DNA of 64,000 nucleotides, taken from Ramazzottius varieornatus. Its lineage: Eukaryota > Tardigrada > Eutardigrada > Parachela > Ramazzottiidae. Location of the stretch: the NCBI GenBank assembly GCA_001949185.1, contig BDGG01000001.1, forward strand, positions 7,204,149 through 7,268,148, read 5' to 3'. How positions within the stretch are numbered: the stretch's first letter is position 1; each line of letters starts with the position of its first letter. Shown one piece after another: positions 36,307-48,311 of the stretch. The notes below the pieces were generated by a model that saw nothing but the letters and a program-made list of their open reading frames with translations, did no database searches and had not been told where the DNA came from. The position numbers and the translations under genes were made by a program.

Positions 36307-39300
36307 ATGGCCGCTGCGCCGTCACGAGAGGCGATCGGATGTCGGACGTGGACTAGGATGCTAACACACACCACCATCTTTCTCCTGGCGTTCCTTTCTG
36401 GTACAGACGAACCGCAAGAAGCCCATAAAATAATCCATTATTCGCACGTAGTGTCATCTAAAAATTGTCCCAGTCTGTAATTTATGGTGGACATTTAGTG
36501 TTTGGTTCGTAGGCTCAAATGGACAGAATGCTCCAGTTTTCGTGATTGATCCCCAATCGACGACAGCTCGGCTGGGCGAGAACGTCTCGCTGAAATGCAA
36601 GACGGCTCCACCGACCGAAGTTCTCTGGATGTATGATAACCTACCCATAGTCTCCAACACCTCGTATGAGATACGTTCTGATGAAGTGTCGGGTATGTGT
36701 CAAATTAAATGCGCATATTTCTGAGGTGGTCATGCGCTCCAGACCGCACGGGTCTTTCAACTGTCGTTAATGGTTTTTTAATGGTACAGGCGAACATGAA
36801 ATTATCATCAAAGGTATCTCCATGCGACGCGATGGGCCGTATCGTTGCCGGACACAGGACACTACCACCAAACCGGTTAACAGCCAGTCGGCTCAAGTTA
36901 CCGTCATCGGTGAGAATCTCCTCAAAGTTTTCACGTCATCCATCGGTCCATAAAAAAACTTCCTAAAAAATGCTGAAGAAAAATTAAAGAGACATCTTCG
37001 GGTTCGTCAGGAAAGTCAGTACACGTAGTACTTCGCGCAACAGGGCGCCCAACTCTTTAAATTCGGTTTTTCCTTCTCTCCTACGGGTGATTTTCTTCCC
37101 TATCTGGAGAGCTTTTTGAAACCTTGATTGGACATCTTGGGTTAGCGGCCATCTTCTGCCTGGGAAGGCCGAGCGTGTCGTTAGCTCAAGTATCTGTTTG
37201 CTTGGCTGTAAAGTTGACCTGTAGGCAAGTGCGAAGGTTTCTCGCCACAATGGCAATGTAGCGTGATGATGGATGACGCGTTCGGGGCATAAGTAGTGTT
37301 TGTCTTGGTTGTCTATGAAAATTGAAGATTTCTAAAGTGGTTGGCCACTTGTGAGCATCCTGTATTAATTAACAGTTGCACCGAGTGACATCAAGTTGCT
37401 CCCATTCAATCCCAGCACCGTCGTGCAGGAGAACATGGAGACATCCTTGACGTGCCGTGTCAGCGGAGGCAAGCCTGCACCCCACATTGAATGGTTCAAA
37501 GACCAGGACAGGATGGAAACCGGTGGGGAGACTCAAGTGGAACCCAGCGATGAGACCAGAATCGAGAATGTCACCAGTACCCTCAAGTGGACTCCAACAA
37601 GAGGGGATCATGAGAAGCACGTCTACTGCACCGCGTCACATCAAGCCTTACTTGATGGACCTCTTCGCGCAGAGACACTCCTCAATGTGGAATGTAAGTT
37701 GAATCGTAGAAATTCGCCCAAATCGATGATATGATCTAGTCCAACTCACCACAGCCACTTCCACTTGATTTCTTGATTGCGACGTGAACAAGGAAATACA
37801 TAGACGACTAGAACCGCTCGAGTTTCCCGCCGCCGATCAGACAAGTTTTTAAGTTTCTTGAGTTCAGACGCAAAAAGTTCTTTGGATAGAAATTTTGGAA
37901 AAAAATTGATGGTGTATTGAAAACGTTCGAACCCCGTCTCGTTCGCGGTGTAACGGGGGAGGAACGAGAAATCCCCTTTCATTTCGAGCGCTTCGATTAA
38001 TGTGACGTATTGCGTGATGAGGCGTGGAAAAATAGGGCCGACTATTCTCTTTTCTTGAGATGGACATTACGGTCCGTAGAGCTGATGATGAGCGTAGTTG
38101 GCTATTATTCATGAAACATAATGATGGTTGATCTTTGCTTTCTTTTCCGCAGTTGCTCCCTCCGTCAAGATCGTTTCCGTTCCCGAGACCGTGAAGGAGG
38201 GCGATGCGGTGACGTTACAGTGCCTGGCCGACGCCAATCCCTACATTGATTTGAAATTCCGATGGACCAAAAATGGCCTGCCGATGACGGACGTCTTTTC
38301 GGGCAGTCTCCATATTGACGCTGCTCAACGAAGCGAACGTCCCGCTGTTTACTCCTGCGAAGCTACTAATAAAGTCGGAACCGGCACGGCATCCTACTCT
38401 CTGGACGTCCACTGTAAGTATAACAAATACTCGACCAGACTAATTCATGCAAAGATACTGCATCGAAAAGCTCATTCGATTTACCAACCAGGAAGTAAAT
38501 TCGAATAACCCACAGGTTACGTCACTTGACTCGACTCGGCTAACAGCTCTGGAGAAAAATACGCTTTCGAATTTTCAAAGCTCTAACATTGGGTTTTCGT
38601 TAAAAAATTCTCACCAATCCTATTTTTCTCGGTAAACCTATTTTCGGTAATTATTATAATTTGTGGGAAACCATACTTGCCGTATGCGGGAGTTGATCGG
38701 GGTGATGTACGACTGTACGATACAGTGTATGGTCAACCAACTTGGCTTTTTTGTCTACAGATCCTGCCAGCTTCTTCTCCATGCCAGAAGTCGTGGGAGC
38801 CGATGTTCACCAAGAAGCCTTCCTGAACTGCAACGTGGACTCGAATCCTAAGGCGGATATCACATGGGAGAAGGCTGGTCAAGTGGTGGGCAGAGAGGCG
38901 ACCCTGCAGATTCGCACGCAAAGTGACCGCGACTTTGGTGTTTACCAGTGTGTAGCCACGACGAGGTTGGGGCAAGTGCGGAAGGAAGTGAAATTGCTAC
39001 AGAAAGGGCCGCCATTCATCAGTGCGGAAGCCTCTGTTTATGCCGAACAAAAGCAGAGTAGCGTGCAAATCAAGTGTGTCAGTAATGGACTTCCGCTGGT
39101 CCACAGTGTCCGCTGGACCACTCCCCAAGGACGCCTGGTCAATCCCTACGTCGATCCCCGCATGGAAGTAAGCCAAGAAGCCTTGGCTGATCGTGTCATC
39201 TCCAAGCTGACAATCAAAGATGTCCGCAAAGAGGATTTCGGCTTGTACAATTGCTCGGCCAACAACGCTTATGGCCTCAACGAACGATTGATCCCTCTAA

Positions 39301-40316
39301 AAGAAACAGGTTGGTTTTACACTCTACACAATAGAAATATAACTCTGTATGGCTTAACATGGGTTATCATTTTCATAACACTCTGTTGAGGCGTAACCGA
39401 GATAAACAGCCTGAACACCTCGAAGCTTACCATATGATGATCACGGATTACGGTTCCCCGAGAAAATTTTTGATCCTTCCTGTTTGTTATTTTGCAGACT
39501 GGTTGATGCCGATCATCGTTGGAAGTGCCTGCGGTGGAGTAGCGCTCCTCATCATCCTCGTTGTCAGCGCCGTGTGCTGTTTCACCAGATGCCGTACTCA
39601 CAACCGGCTGAAGCAAGCAAGCGGTGGGTGGTAGTTGAATTTGAAATGATTAAAAGCTAGCCCTTTAGCACTTTTACTACCCTCCTGTAATCCAGTTATT
39701 CTTCTACCCATCACTCAAAAATATGTTTTCATCAGCGTGACAATCACGCAAAACCTGGGAAAGTGTCAGATGAATTTAATTGGAATTTAATCGGCTGTGA
39801 ATTTGACGCGGTCAAAAATATTACACTGTCCTTTACACAGATACATCCGGAAGTACAGCAGCCAGCGACGATTTGGACCACAAGAGCGCCAATGGACCAC
39901 ACGGCGTTCTCCACGGTATGTACAACGCAAGCAACGACAGTTTAGCCGATGGAAAGTGCAACGGATGGAACAGCGGCACGACGGGAAGAACGACCAACGG
40001 ACTCCTTAATGGGGTTCATCCCTACACGATCCAAGAGGGTTATGGGCGGAAGGACCCTCAGAACTACTACACGCGCTATGCCGATTACGAGCAAGAGTAC
40101 AACCCCAACAGCTTTTTGGGCTTGCCGGTCATGTACACACCGACCATGTCCATGGAGGGCATGCAGGCCGAACAGGAAGGTTCGCGGGATCCTTCTCCCT
40201 ATCACGCATCTGGTCTGCCCAAAGTGGAGCCCTTGTATGTTCGTTATCCGGCTGTCAACGGAGCTGCCCTAATGCTCGACAGTGCTCTCAATTCCCGATT
40301 AGCCACAAATGTCTAA
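36307..40316 (+). CDS. KIRREL: Kirre/Neph (SYG-1-like) immunoglobulin cell-adhesion receptor
   Basis: Exons 36307-36400, 36513-36692, 36790-36909, 37376-37693, 38153-38413, 38761-39309, 39498-39623 and 39841-40316 give 707 residues in one frame. Order: signal peptide (FLLAFLSG near residue 30); Ig1 about 35-130 (VSLKCK ... YRCRTQ); Ig2 about 132-237 (TSLTCRVSGG ... VYCTASH); Ig3 about 237-324 (TLQCLADANP ... YSCEATNKVG); Ig4 and Ig5 in one exon, about 324-507 (LNCNVDSNP ... YQCVAT; QIKCVSN ... YNCSANNAYG); one membrane span (about 511-533, IIVGSACGGVALLIILVV); and a cytoplasmic tail ending A-T-N-V, a class I PDZ ligand like the T-H-V end of Neph proteins. The five-Ig architecture and the Ig2 and Ig3 sequences fit the Kirre/Neph group, which pairs with nephrin-type partners in muscle fusion, synapse targeting and nephrocyte slits. 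Nephrin itself would have more Ig domains and a FNIII domain, which are not seen. Confidence 0.87.
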
Positions 40317-41894
40317 TGGAGATGACTCTACGCTTCATGTCTGATCGATGCCTTGATCCTTCACATGGTAAACTTTCACTTCCTCCTAGTTAAACTCGAT
40401 CGCTGATCTTTCGATAATGGAATACTTTACGAAAGCTTTGTTCTTCCGTTACAGAAGTGACCCATCTTGCCAAAGAATGAACGAACGGATCTGAAGTGGA
40501 CCTTTCGAAGGATCAATACCATCTTGGGAAGCATACCACGTCTTTCAGTCTTTATCTTGCTTTACTCAATCAGCTCGTACAGCAAATTGTTCCTCGTTAT
40601 TTTCGCATTCTCTTGTTCTGAATTGTGAGCTTGTGCTGGTGGATCGAACCTGACCGTATCCTGGTGCACTGTTTTCTTTTCTCGTTCAGCTCAATGCTCT
40701 GGAACCGCGTACTCGCGTTTTGATTTAGTTTTAGCAATGCAGTACTGGTCAATGAAGCCTCGACCATACCGAAAGAATTTATGTTTTACATTTTCGACCT
40801 TACAGATTCTCTTGATAAAAAATCAGAAAATCGTCTCGGAAACATGCGTGCTCGTACGATCAATATGAAGAACACTACTCTGAAGGTACCTTAACATGTC
40901 AGCAATCTACAGGAATCGCTGTTCAATAGCTCGGCGAGCTTGCTGCTAAAAGGGGGCGCGTTGGGGTTTCTGACACTGGAGATCTCGGAAAACCAGAATC
41001 CACAGCCTTTCGGAACACATCTTTGAGTGGCAGACAGCAGAAGCAAGGATGTGCAAGTCTAGAAAGTTACAGTTCTCTCTTACTCCATCTTAAAGTAGCA
41101 GTCAGTAGGGATACGGAGGGATTTTCCAGGGTGGAGAAGTCGTTCTTGCTCGATGAGGTGTTCGAATATTGTTCCCCATGTCCGCGCCGAAATGTCTCTT
41201 CCTGCAAAGATCGAACCATCTACTGTACGGCATCTCAGGCTCGGAATTCGTGGTTAAAAACAAAGAGTGTGTCTTGCGCCATTCCCCTTCGCTGTGATGC
41301 AAAGGAGGTGCCATTTCCGATTCATGAGCAGTTGACAGTACGCGTACAGAAATGGTCAGCTGATTATCCGCTCCATTCTGCGACAACGGAGACCCTGTGG
41401 GATAAGATTTAGCTGCTCTACACCATACTCCGAGAAACGAGTTCAGACACTTCGTGGCGGACAATGGTCAAGTAGGGCTCGAGCCCTGCAAATCTTCTCG
41501 TTTACGCCCTTACTGTACACCCACAACAAGAAAATATGGACCAGTAAAAATCATCGGCCAGGCGGAAAAGACGGCAAAATAGAAATTCAACCATAGAAAA
41601 GTGTCGGATAGTGCGTTAGCGTGAATCAATCGCGTACGTACATGCTTCCATAACTGCCCCATGATTTTTCCGCCGCGCGGGTACACCGAGGCGTTTCTCT
41701 GTCAGCAGGTTTGATTGTTGATTGTCTGAACTCAAAACGAATTAATTTTGTTTTAGGCCAGTTAGGCAGTTTTGAACGTTTGACTTTCCCAGCTTCCGTT
41801 CTCGTCGCCCACAATTCCTGCGCATCCTGTTCCCGTGCTCTGTTGGATGACGACGTTTAGGATCTCGAGAGACTGATCTGCAAAGTAGCTGCCG
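40317..41894. other. Intergenic, 3' UTR of the receptor and a repeat fragment
   Basis: The first part is probably 3' UTR of the receptor gene. About 41510-41605 resembles the 18012-18472 TIR family (AATATGGACCAGTAAAAATC and GGCGGAAAAGACGGCAAAAT). The frame at 41023-41412 has no family motif. The last 130 bases should hold the AFG1L promoter. Confidence 0.45.
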
Positions 41895-43948
41895 ATGATC
41901 GTTCGTCGTCCGTGCTTAACTCGCCTTGCGCACGAGTACCTCCCAAGATGTGGCTTCTTCGACCATCCTCTTTCCATCACCTCCTCCCTCTTCTTCGCAA
42001 CCTCCGAATGCCACCATCCGTGTGAGTTATCGCACACAGACGCCTTTGTGGAACGCACACCTAAAGTGATGTGGCTGCTTCCTAGGTCGGCAGTTCTCGC
42101 TCAGTTCTCGGTGGCAAGTTGGAGGAAAGCCGCTGCTGGATATCTACATGGATAAAGTCAAGACTGGTCACCTCCGCCAAGACCCCGCACAACTTAGCGT
42201 TCTGAAAGAATATCAAACATTAACAGACGAACTCGAGGACTACAAAAGCGTTGCGCCATCGACTCAAGGATTTTTTTCGAAATTATTCGGCTCGCGTCCG
42301 AAGATAAAACCTCCACACGGCTTGTACGTTTATGGAACCGTAGGTACGAAATTCCTCTCCTGAATATCGGTATGTTGATTTTGCGGAAACGCCATGGCAT
42401 CTGTGCTTATAGGTACGGGAAAAACAATGTTGATGGATATGTTTTACGATAACGTGGCGATGGACAGGAAGCGACGCGTGCATTTCAACGCGTTCATGCT
42501 CGATGTACACAACAGCAAGTCTTCGAACAATATTCTTCACTTCATATTCTTCTCCTTTTACATCAGTCTAATTATTCAATAATTATTCAAATGATTTTAG
42601 GAATACACAGGTTCAAGCAGAACCTTCCGCGGTCGACGGATATGAAGAAGGAATTTTCGTACGACCCTATCGCCGCAGTCGCCAGAGAACTATCGGCAGC
42701 GGAGCAGCTGCTTTGCTTCGACGAATTTCAGGCTCGTCATTCATTGTTGATACTATGTATTCTCGGTGTGTGGTACCCAGACGTTTCTTCGCAGGTGACG
42801 GATATCGCAGACGCAATGATACTCAGAAGGTTGTTCACGCTGTTGTTTGAAAGCCGAGTGATCGTAGTGGCTACGTCGAACCGTCCTCCTGATGGTGAGC
42901 TCGCAGCACCCGGATGAAGTTGCGCAAAGTTCTTTCTGCCGTGGTAATGTTGCTTTGTCGTTTCTGCGTGCAGATTTGTACAAGAATGGGCTACAAAGAG
43001 CTCAATTCGTCCCGTTCATTGCGGTCCTCAAAGAATATTGTCGGGTATTGTCCTTGAATAGCGGGATTGACTACCGGACGATATCGATGGGCGGCAGCCG
43101 GAAGTCGAACTATTTCCTGTAAGAAATGATCACTCTGTTCGCGGTATGAAACATATTTCTTTCTTTTACACGATTAAAATGGTGTGAGTCGTGGTTTGGA
43201 CCGTCGCAGGACTACGGAGCCGGATTCGGTGCGGGCTGTTGACAGAATATTCAAGACGTTGACCGCCACGCAGAACGATGTGGTACGTCCGCGGAAGATC
43301 CGTATCAAGGGGCGCGAAGTCGATTTTGCAAAAACATGTGGAAAAATACTCGACGCCACGTTCGAAGAACTTTGTGTGAGGGTAGGTGACGCGCTTTTGG
43401 TGGGAATCTCAAACATAACAGATGCGGTTATCCGAAGGGAAGTGGTTTTGTTCCTACGAGTTTTTCTAATTTTAAACTGTCCTATAGACACTTGGAACGA
43501 TCGATTACGTCTTCCTGTGTCAGACCTTCGACACCTTCATCATTCGGAACGTCCCAGTCATGTCCCTAAAAGTGCGAGATCCCCTCCGACGGTTCATCTC
43601 GCTGATCGACACGCTGTATGACCAGAAGACAAAGCTGGTGGTCCTCGCGGACGTTCCCGCGATGGACCTATTCCAAGCAGATACAGAAGCGAGTAACCCC
43701 GATGAAAAGTCTGGTAACGTCCTGATGGATGATCTGAAATTCGGTTACGCTGATGTGAGTTTTGTGCTTGTTTTACTATCGTGGTAGTTCGCCTCCTGAT
43801 GATTGAACATCTCGTTTCTTTCTGGCAGGAGAACGCCAAAGCCAGTATATTCACCGGTGACGAGGAACTGTTTGCTGTGGGTCGTACCGTGTCCCGACTG
43901 TTGGAGATGCAGCGTGAGGAATACTGGGTTCAGGCATCGAAATCCTGA
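41895..43948 (+). CDS. AFG1L: AFG1-like AAA-type ATPase (LACE1 family)
   Basis: AFG1L is a mitochondrial P-loop ATPase linked to turnover of nuclear-encoded respiratory subunits. Exons 41895-42021, 42086-42343, 42413-42514, 42601-42731, 42795-42894, 42974-43118, 43210-43381, 43488-43754 and 43829-43948 give 473 residues (human about 480). The N-terminus is rich in Arg and hydrophobics, as expected for a mitochondrial presequence. Walker A is GTVGTGKT at 126-133 and Walker B is LLCFDEF (Asp203-Glu204). Hallmarks: [74 protein letters not shown] and a C-terminal [13 protein letters not shown]. The introns after 42514 and 42731 start with GC instead of GT; both follow from the strictly conserved protein sequence at the junctions. 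Confidence 0.94.
42515..42600 (+). other. GC-AG intron 3 of AFG1L
   Basis: The donor reads A|GCAAGT, the classic strong context for GC donors, and the acceptor is ATTTTAG. Splicing here restores HNRIHRFKQ, matching the family pattern HKRIHRLKQ. No nearby GT donor gives the conserved sequence. Confidence 0.8.
42732..42794 (+). other. Probable GC-AG intron 4 of AFG1L
   Basis: 63 bp, donor CAG|GCTCGT, acceptor TTCGCAG. It lies inside the near-invariant [12 protein letters not shown] motif, so the junction is fixed by conservation. The GT seven bases into the donor region (GCTC|GTCATT) would shift the frame. The donor is weaker than that of intron 3. Confidence 0.65.
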
Positions 43949-44042
43949 GCTCACACTTAGTGGTCAGGTGGTCAGTCAAGTCGTACGACTTTTGTGTATT
44001 TTTTCGGGCTAACTACAAAGCTCCCTGTGACCGGTTGATTTT

Positions 44043-44220
44043 CGTACAGTACAGTGTACGCCAAAATAAACCGTTAAAAATGGGTGTATGGAGTCAGATG
44101 GTTAAAGCCAATGAAATTTGCCCATGCAGCAAAACCTAATTCTCATTGGCCGAGTCGTAGGTGAGCTCAGCTGGAGTGTTCCGCCCATTTTCAACGGTTC
44201 ATTTTGTCGTACAATGTACG
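44043..44220. mobile_element. Small foldback (MITE-like) element
   Basis: The left end (CGTACAGTACAGTGTACGCC, then AAAATAAACCGTTAAAAATG) matches the reverse complement of the right end over about 40 bases with few mismatches. Inner segments CCAATGAAATT and AATTCTCATTGG also pair. The whole 178 bp could fold into one long hairpin. No coding capacity. Confidence 0.6.
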
Positions 44221-44655
44221 TTAATGTACGTTACATTTTACATTACAATTACACTTTTACACGACATTACAACCACGGGGAAGTTGTAATGTAAATGTAA
44301 AATGCAATTACAACTTTTACCTGCCAGAATCTGCGGCATTTCTGAGTGTTTTTGCCGCCAGAAATCTAAAATTCGGCTGACTTACGCGGAAAAATGTCAG
44401 AAACTTCCTGAGTATGGTCATTCTGCAACCCTATTTTTATCTTTGTCTGCAAGACAATCACTAAGATCTATATTCTATGCAAACATAGATATAGCTGGTT
44501 CGTCGTTTTCGTCGCTCCTTGTCACTTTTAGGCGTTACAAACCGCTCGGTCTGTAGAATGTAAAGTCGTGTAAAATGTAATTACACTTTTACAATTACAC
44601 TATTTTACATTACACGGACCATCTGCGTGTAATGCTCATCATTACAGTACGTTAT
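44221..44655. repeat. TGTAAT/ATTACA-rich low-complexity tract
   Basis: Two dense clusters (about 44221-44325 and 44557-44650) of GTAATTAC-, TGTAAAAT- and ACATTACA-type words on both strands flank about 230 bp of ordinary sequence. The clusters are roughly inverted to each other, so the unit may be an old TIR element, but the ends are not clean. Confidence 0.45.
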
Positions 44656-45027
44656 GACGAGCTTATTATCAGACATCTACTGCGCAATCTTTCTGAAAGG
44701 GATTAGATCGAAGCATAGTGCTGAAAGTAAACAAGAAGCCCACATAGAAGTGATCGATTCGGCGAGACAGGTCATGAAAAGAGACGGCAGACAGAAATAG
44801 AATGAAAGAGAATTTGGAATTAGCTATGTGGTTACAGCAATGTCGTTGCAACAAGGTCCGGAATAGATATCACAATCAAATTGCAGTTTGACAGACCGGG
44901 TAAAAATATCAAGTCTTTCATTTCTCAAGAAAACCTAGGGTAAGACTAAAACACATGTTTGGAATATGGAAGGACTATGGATTCCTCTGAGCACGCAGCA
45001 AAAACTACTCTCGGGTTCCACTTCCGG

Positions 45028-46152
45028 TCACTTCTTTGGTGAAAAAAACTTCCAGTACGTCACACCCGCAAGAATGACAACCTCGATTCCGATGATAACG
45101 ATTAGGAAGATTTTGTTCGTCACTATCCTGGAAAGAGATAAAGTCCAGCCTTCCGACACCCTGTTTAACATGTTCGGTCCGGGGAAGATCCGGGATTGAG
45201 ACCGCTGTCGTAACGAATTTACTCACCGTCTTCCCATCGAACGGATGATTCCCCTGCTTTTCGTCAGATCGTGGTTTGTCTCTTCCAGCTGCAAACACAA
45301 TCATCAGTTTCTCTATCACCTGTGATAAGAGAGTCAGACCAAAAAAGGCCGACTCACTCGGCTCCTCGTATTTTCGAGTGTTTCGCGTTGAAGGTGCAGT
45401 TCGCCAACCACTCCAGTTCCAATTTGCTCGGTCTCAGCTGACACCGCCAACGATCTTCCGAGCGACTCTTGGGTTCTCTCTAGGATGGCTCGCCCTTGAA
45501 GTAGCTGATTCCGATTGGCTGCTTCGCGAGGCTAAGATGACAACAACACAGGTTCATTCGTGATGTCGACTGTTGTTTCCGTACAGTTCTTCCAGAGTGG
45601 CACCTTACGTCACGAACCAGATGCTGTGTCATACGAGCGACATGACATACTCATACTAGCAGTGCTATCTGACGTCATAAACGTACAACGTAACAGCGTA
45701 CTTACGTCCATCTGGACAAAAAATGGGTTCGAGTTGTCCATGGCTCCACCACCTCTTCTGTCTTGCTCTTCGCTTTTCAGATGGGTGACTGAGGAACGGA
45801 TACGGTCGACTTGTGTGCGATAATCTTTCATTTGCGCGTTGAGTTGCTGGCGATAAGATAGACCCGCTTGGAGATCCGAGTCAGCTTCCAGTTGCATCTC
45901 TCGCAAGAGGCGCTGTGCATCGTCTGCTTCACCATCCAGCTCGCGCATCACACGTTTCCTCTCCTCTACGATATTCTATATTGGTCACAGCATCTCTCCT
46001 CAAAGGAGTAAACTTGTGCAAATTCGAAAAAACTTACCCCCAGCGGGTAATGATGGCAGACGACGATCCAGCTTCCTCTGCATGGACGCAATCAAAGCTT
46101 TCAGCTCGTCCGCCAGCACACCAAACCTGTCGTACCCCGACATCGTCAGCAT
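45028..46152 (-). CDS. VTI1B: VTI1B-type Qb-SNARE
   Basis: A tail-anchored SNARE of the endosome/Golgi that contributes the Qb helix to fusion complexes. Exons 46152-46038, 45965-45706, 45531-45358, 45288-45227 and 45127-45028 join to 236 residues. An in-frame ATG at 46143 would give a start three codons later. The N-terminal Vti1-type three-helix region runs through RVMRELDGEADDAQRLLREM and the acidic residues after it. The SNARE helix is LERTQESLGRSLAVSAETEQ, then IGTGVVGELHLQRETLENTR, with Gln in the central layer. It ends LTKSRGIIRSMGRRIVTNK and a membrane anchor IFLIVIIGIEVVILAGVTYW. The TNK-(hydrophobic)-YWKFF end matches VTI1B better than VTI1A. It is convergent with AFG1L and divergent from the HTH gene. 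Confidence 0.92.
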
Positions 46153-46837
46153 AAAACGGACAGCGGAGTGAAGTTAGCCCGTCAAGATCACATCACAAGA
46201 AGTCCTGAGAGCGAGAGTGAGACAGACAGATCCATCCGTCAAAAATGGAAATTCTCGAATGCGAATTGCGAAGATTGTTTTTGATTTTTCATCGGATCAA
46301 GCTGCGTAATCAACGCAAATGCCAGCTGATCAACAATCAACACGCTGGCCCATATTTTTGAGACGCTCACCAACCGGAAGTTGATCCACCACGTGCTTTT
46401 TCAGTACAATTGTGTACATGTCAAGTCAGAACTGTGTTTCGGACCACGTGGTGCCGACAACGTACAGCCAAGGTTTTACGGCACGTGATGATCTTGTTCG
46501 TCACCATACCATCTCAGTCGGTTGGAACTGCATTTTCCCATCAAAACGCAGTCATATTCCTCTCCGAATCATATTAAGGTAGTCCATTGTTCGCTCGCCC
46601 ATTCGTTCCAGGCCCCAGGTCAGAAGATCCCTTCCGGATTCTCACTCCTTCGACGGAATCTTCGACGGAACAACCGCCAGAGTATCAGGTAAGCTGTCGC
46701 GTGAGTTGCATACAGTGCTTCTTGCGTTTGTTCTGAGCCACACTTTTATGTGGAACTTCTTAGAACGTGCCCGTGGACCCATCATTCCTGAAGACCTGAA
46801 CCAGTAGCAAGTACTTTCGAGTAGTATTCTTTACAAG
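46153..46837. promoter_or_regulatory. Head-to-head intergenic region, possible bidirectional promoter
   Basis: 685 bp separate the VTI1B start (-) from the HTH gene start (+). No ORF or repeat is evident. I could not identify a specific promoter element. Confidence 0.35.
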
Positions 46838-47660
46838 ATGCCGTCGGGAAAAACCATTTCTCAAGATGCCGTGGTAAGGCTTTACAGGTTACCATTTCAA
46901 TAAGCAAACTCGACAAGATGGTTTTTTCGAGTAACGCACGACTTCAGCCAATTACACTGATAACGTGCGCCACTTGGGAAAGTCCCGTGTCGAGTTTCTT
47001 TGCCGAGCTTCCCAACTTGGTTTTCTTCGTTAGGATATGCTGCGCTACATGCACGTTAAGCACAACCTGTCGTACTCAAAGATCGGAGAGCTTGTTGGAC
47101 GACCCAAGAACTACATCGGCCGTTTACTTAGCGCCTGCGACCCCATAACAGGGGTACGTGTCCTCCAGAAGAAAGGCCGGAAGACCAAGACAAACGACGA
47201 AGTCCACCAAGCAATTCGTCAAATGGCTCTTGAGAACCCGTTCATAGGTTGCGAAGCTCTGACAAAAATGTTCAACGAGTCCTCCAGCGAAGTGAAGCTG
47301 TCCAAGTCCAGCATTCATCGGAGGCTGAAAGAAGTCGGGATTAACGTTGTGAAGGTTTCGGCAGTGGTGGAGGACGGACCGGAAGACAGCAAGAAAAGGT
47401 ACCCCAAGCAGCAGACCCTGTGGAAGTTCGAGCAGGTTCCGGAGAAGAAGAAAAGAGTAGTCAAGAAGAGAAAGAAAGCCGAGCCACAGGCGGAAACGCA
47501 GCCGGAAGTGAGCGAACTGGTGTTGGGATCTTTGCAGGAAAGCGTAGTACCGGAAGTGGAAATGCAGCAAGGGCCGCAGTCACAGCAGTCAGCTGTGCAG
47601 ACTATTAACATTCTCATAGATCCCACGCTTGGTTATCCGGAGGTAATACAGTTTGCGTAG
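46838..47660 (+). CDS. HTH protein resembling the Tc1-transposase DNA-binding region, no DDE domain
   Basis: Exon 46838-46873 (MPSGKTISQDAV) joins in phase to 47034-47660, giving 220 residues. Residues 13-45 form a first helix-turn-helix (MLRYMHVKHNLSYSKIGELV). A basic GRKTKT hinge follows, then a second HTH (QAIRQMALENPFIGCEALTK ... LSKSSIHRRLKEVGI) that resembles the bipartite DNA-binding part of Tc1/Tc3 transposases. Where the DDE catalytic domain should follow, the protein turns into a Lys/Arg-rich stretch (KKKRVVKKRKKAEP, likely nuclear signal) and then an acidic/Gln-rich tail ending in a stop. The frame is clean and the gene has an intron, so a domesticated DNA-binding protein fits better than a decayed transposon; that is inference. 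The intron carries one foldback repeat. Confidence 0.68.
46905..47010. repeat. Foldback repeat in the HTH gene intron
   Basis: GCAAACTCGACAAGATGG, GTAACGCACGACTTC, then AGCCAATTACACTG, CGTGCGCCACTTGGGAAAG and CGTGTCGAGTTTCTTTGC. Outer and inner arms both pair. Confidence 0.8.
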
Positions 47661-48311
47661 AGCTTTGGAGATATTTGGCAAGTACGCCGGTCGGAATTAG
47701 TCCCTTGTACATTGAAGCTCGACCTTCTGATACGCTGAAGAGTACTGTGGTACGTGAAACTGATCGAACAATGAACACTGCAGGTTTGTGGGATGATTTC
47801 TCGTCGTTTTTGCTTTTTACATCGATGCATCTACTTGAGCAACGTGATCGATAATTTTGTCGTAGCCATGAATAATTGCAAGAGCCCCAAAGGTATACGG
47901 TGCAAAAGCTTGAATTCTTCAGATCACAAGCATTCAAGCTTCCTTTTGTTGCAAAAGAGAAGATTGCGAGAGGAAGCAGTTGATGCTACTAACAATCGCT
48001 GGCTGAATTGTCCAGCCAGGAAGTCAGCTGTGTGTTCGAGATAAGGAAGATGCCACGCCCTTATCGATAAGAAGTCTCTCTCCGTCCTCTCTTTGAACTT
48101 TGGTCGCTTACAGTCATCTCGTGTGCATCAATTATCGTCCATGGCTGTCTTGGAGTTGGTTCCTTTTCGTGATATTCCACGTGTTTCGGTAAACAAATTG
48201 GCTTGGTGATGTTGCTGTAGTCTTTGCGGATAAATTCCCGCGAAAAGTCTTGATCGCAGTGCGCAGGTTGAAGACTTCCTTTCGGGGCAAGCTTATCATA
48301 TCTTTCTTACA
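47661..48311. other. Intergenic gap
   Basis: Nothing recognisable. It should contain the HTH gene's 3' end and the AKR promoter. Confidence 0.4.

Larger units (their letters stand above)
43949..45027. other. Convergent intergenic region with repeats
   Basis: Lies between the 3' ends of AFG1L (+) and VTI1B (-). It contains a foldback element (44043-44220) and a TGTAAT/ATTACA-rich low-complexity tract (about 44221-44655). No gene is seen. Confidence 0.5.
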
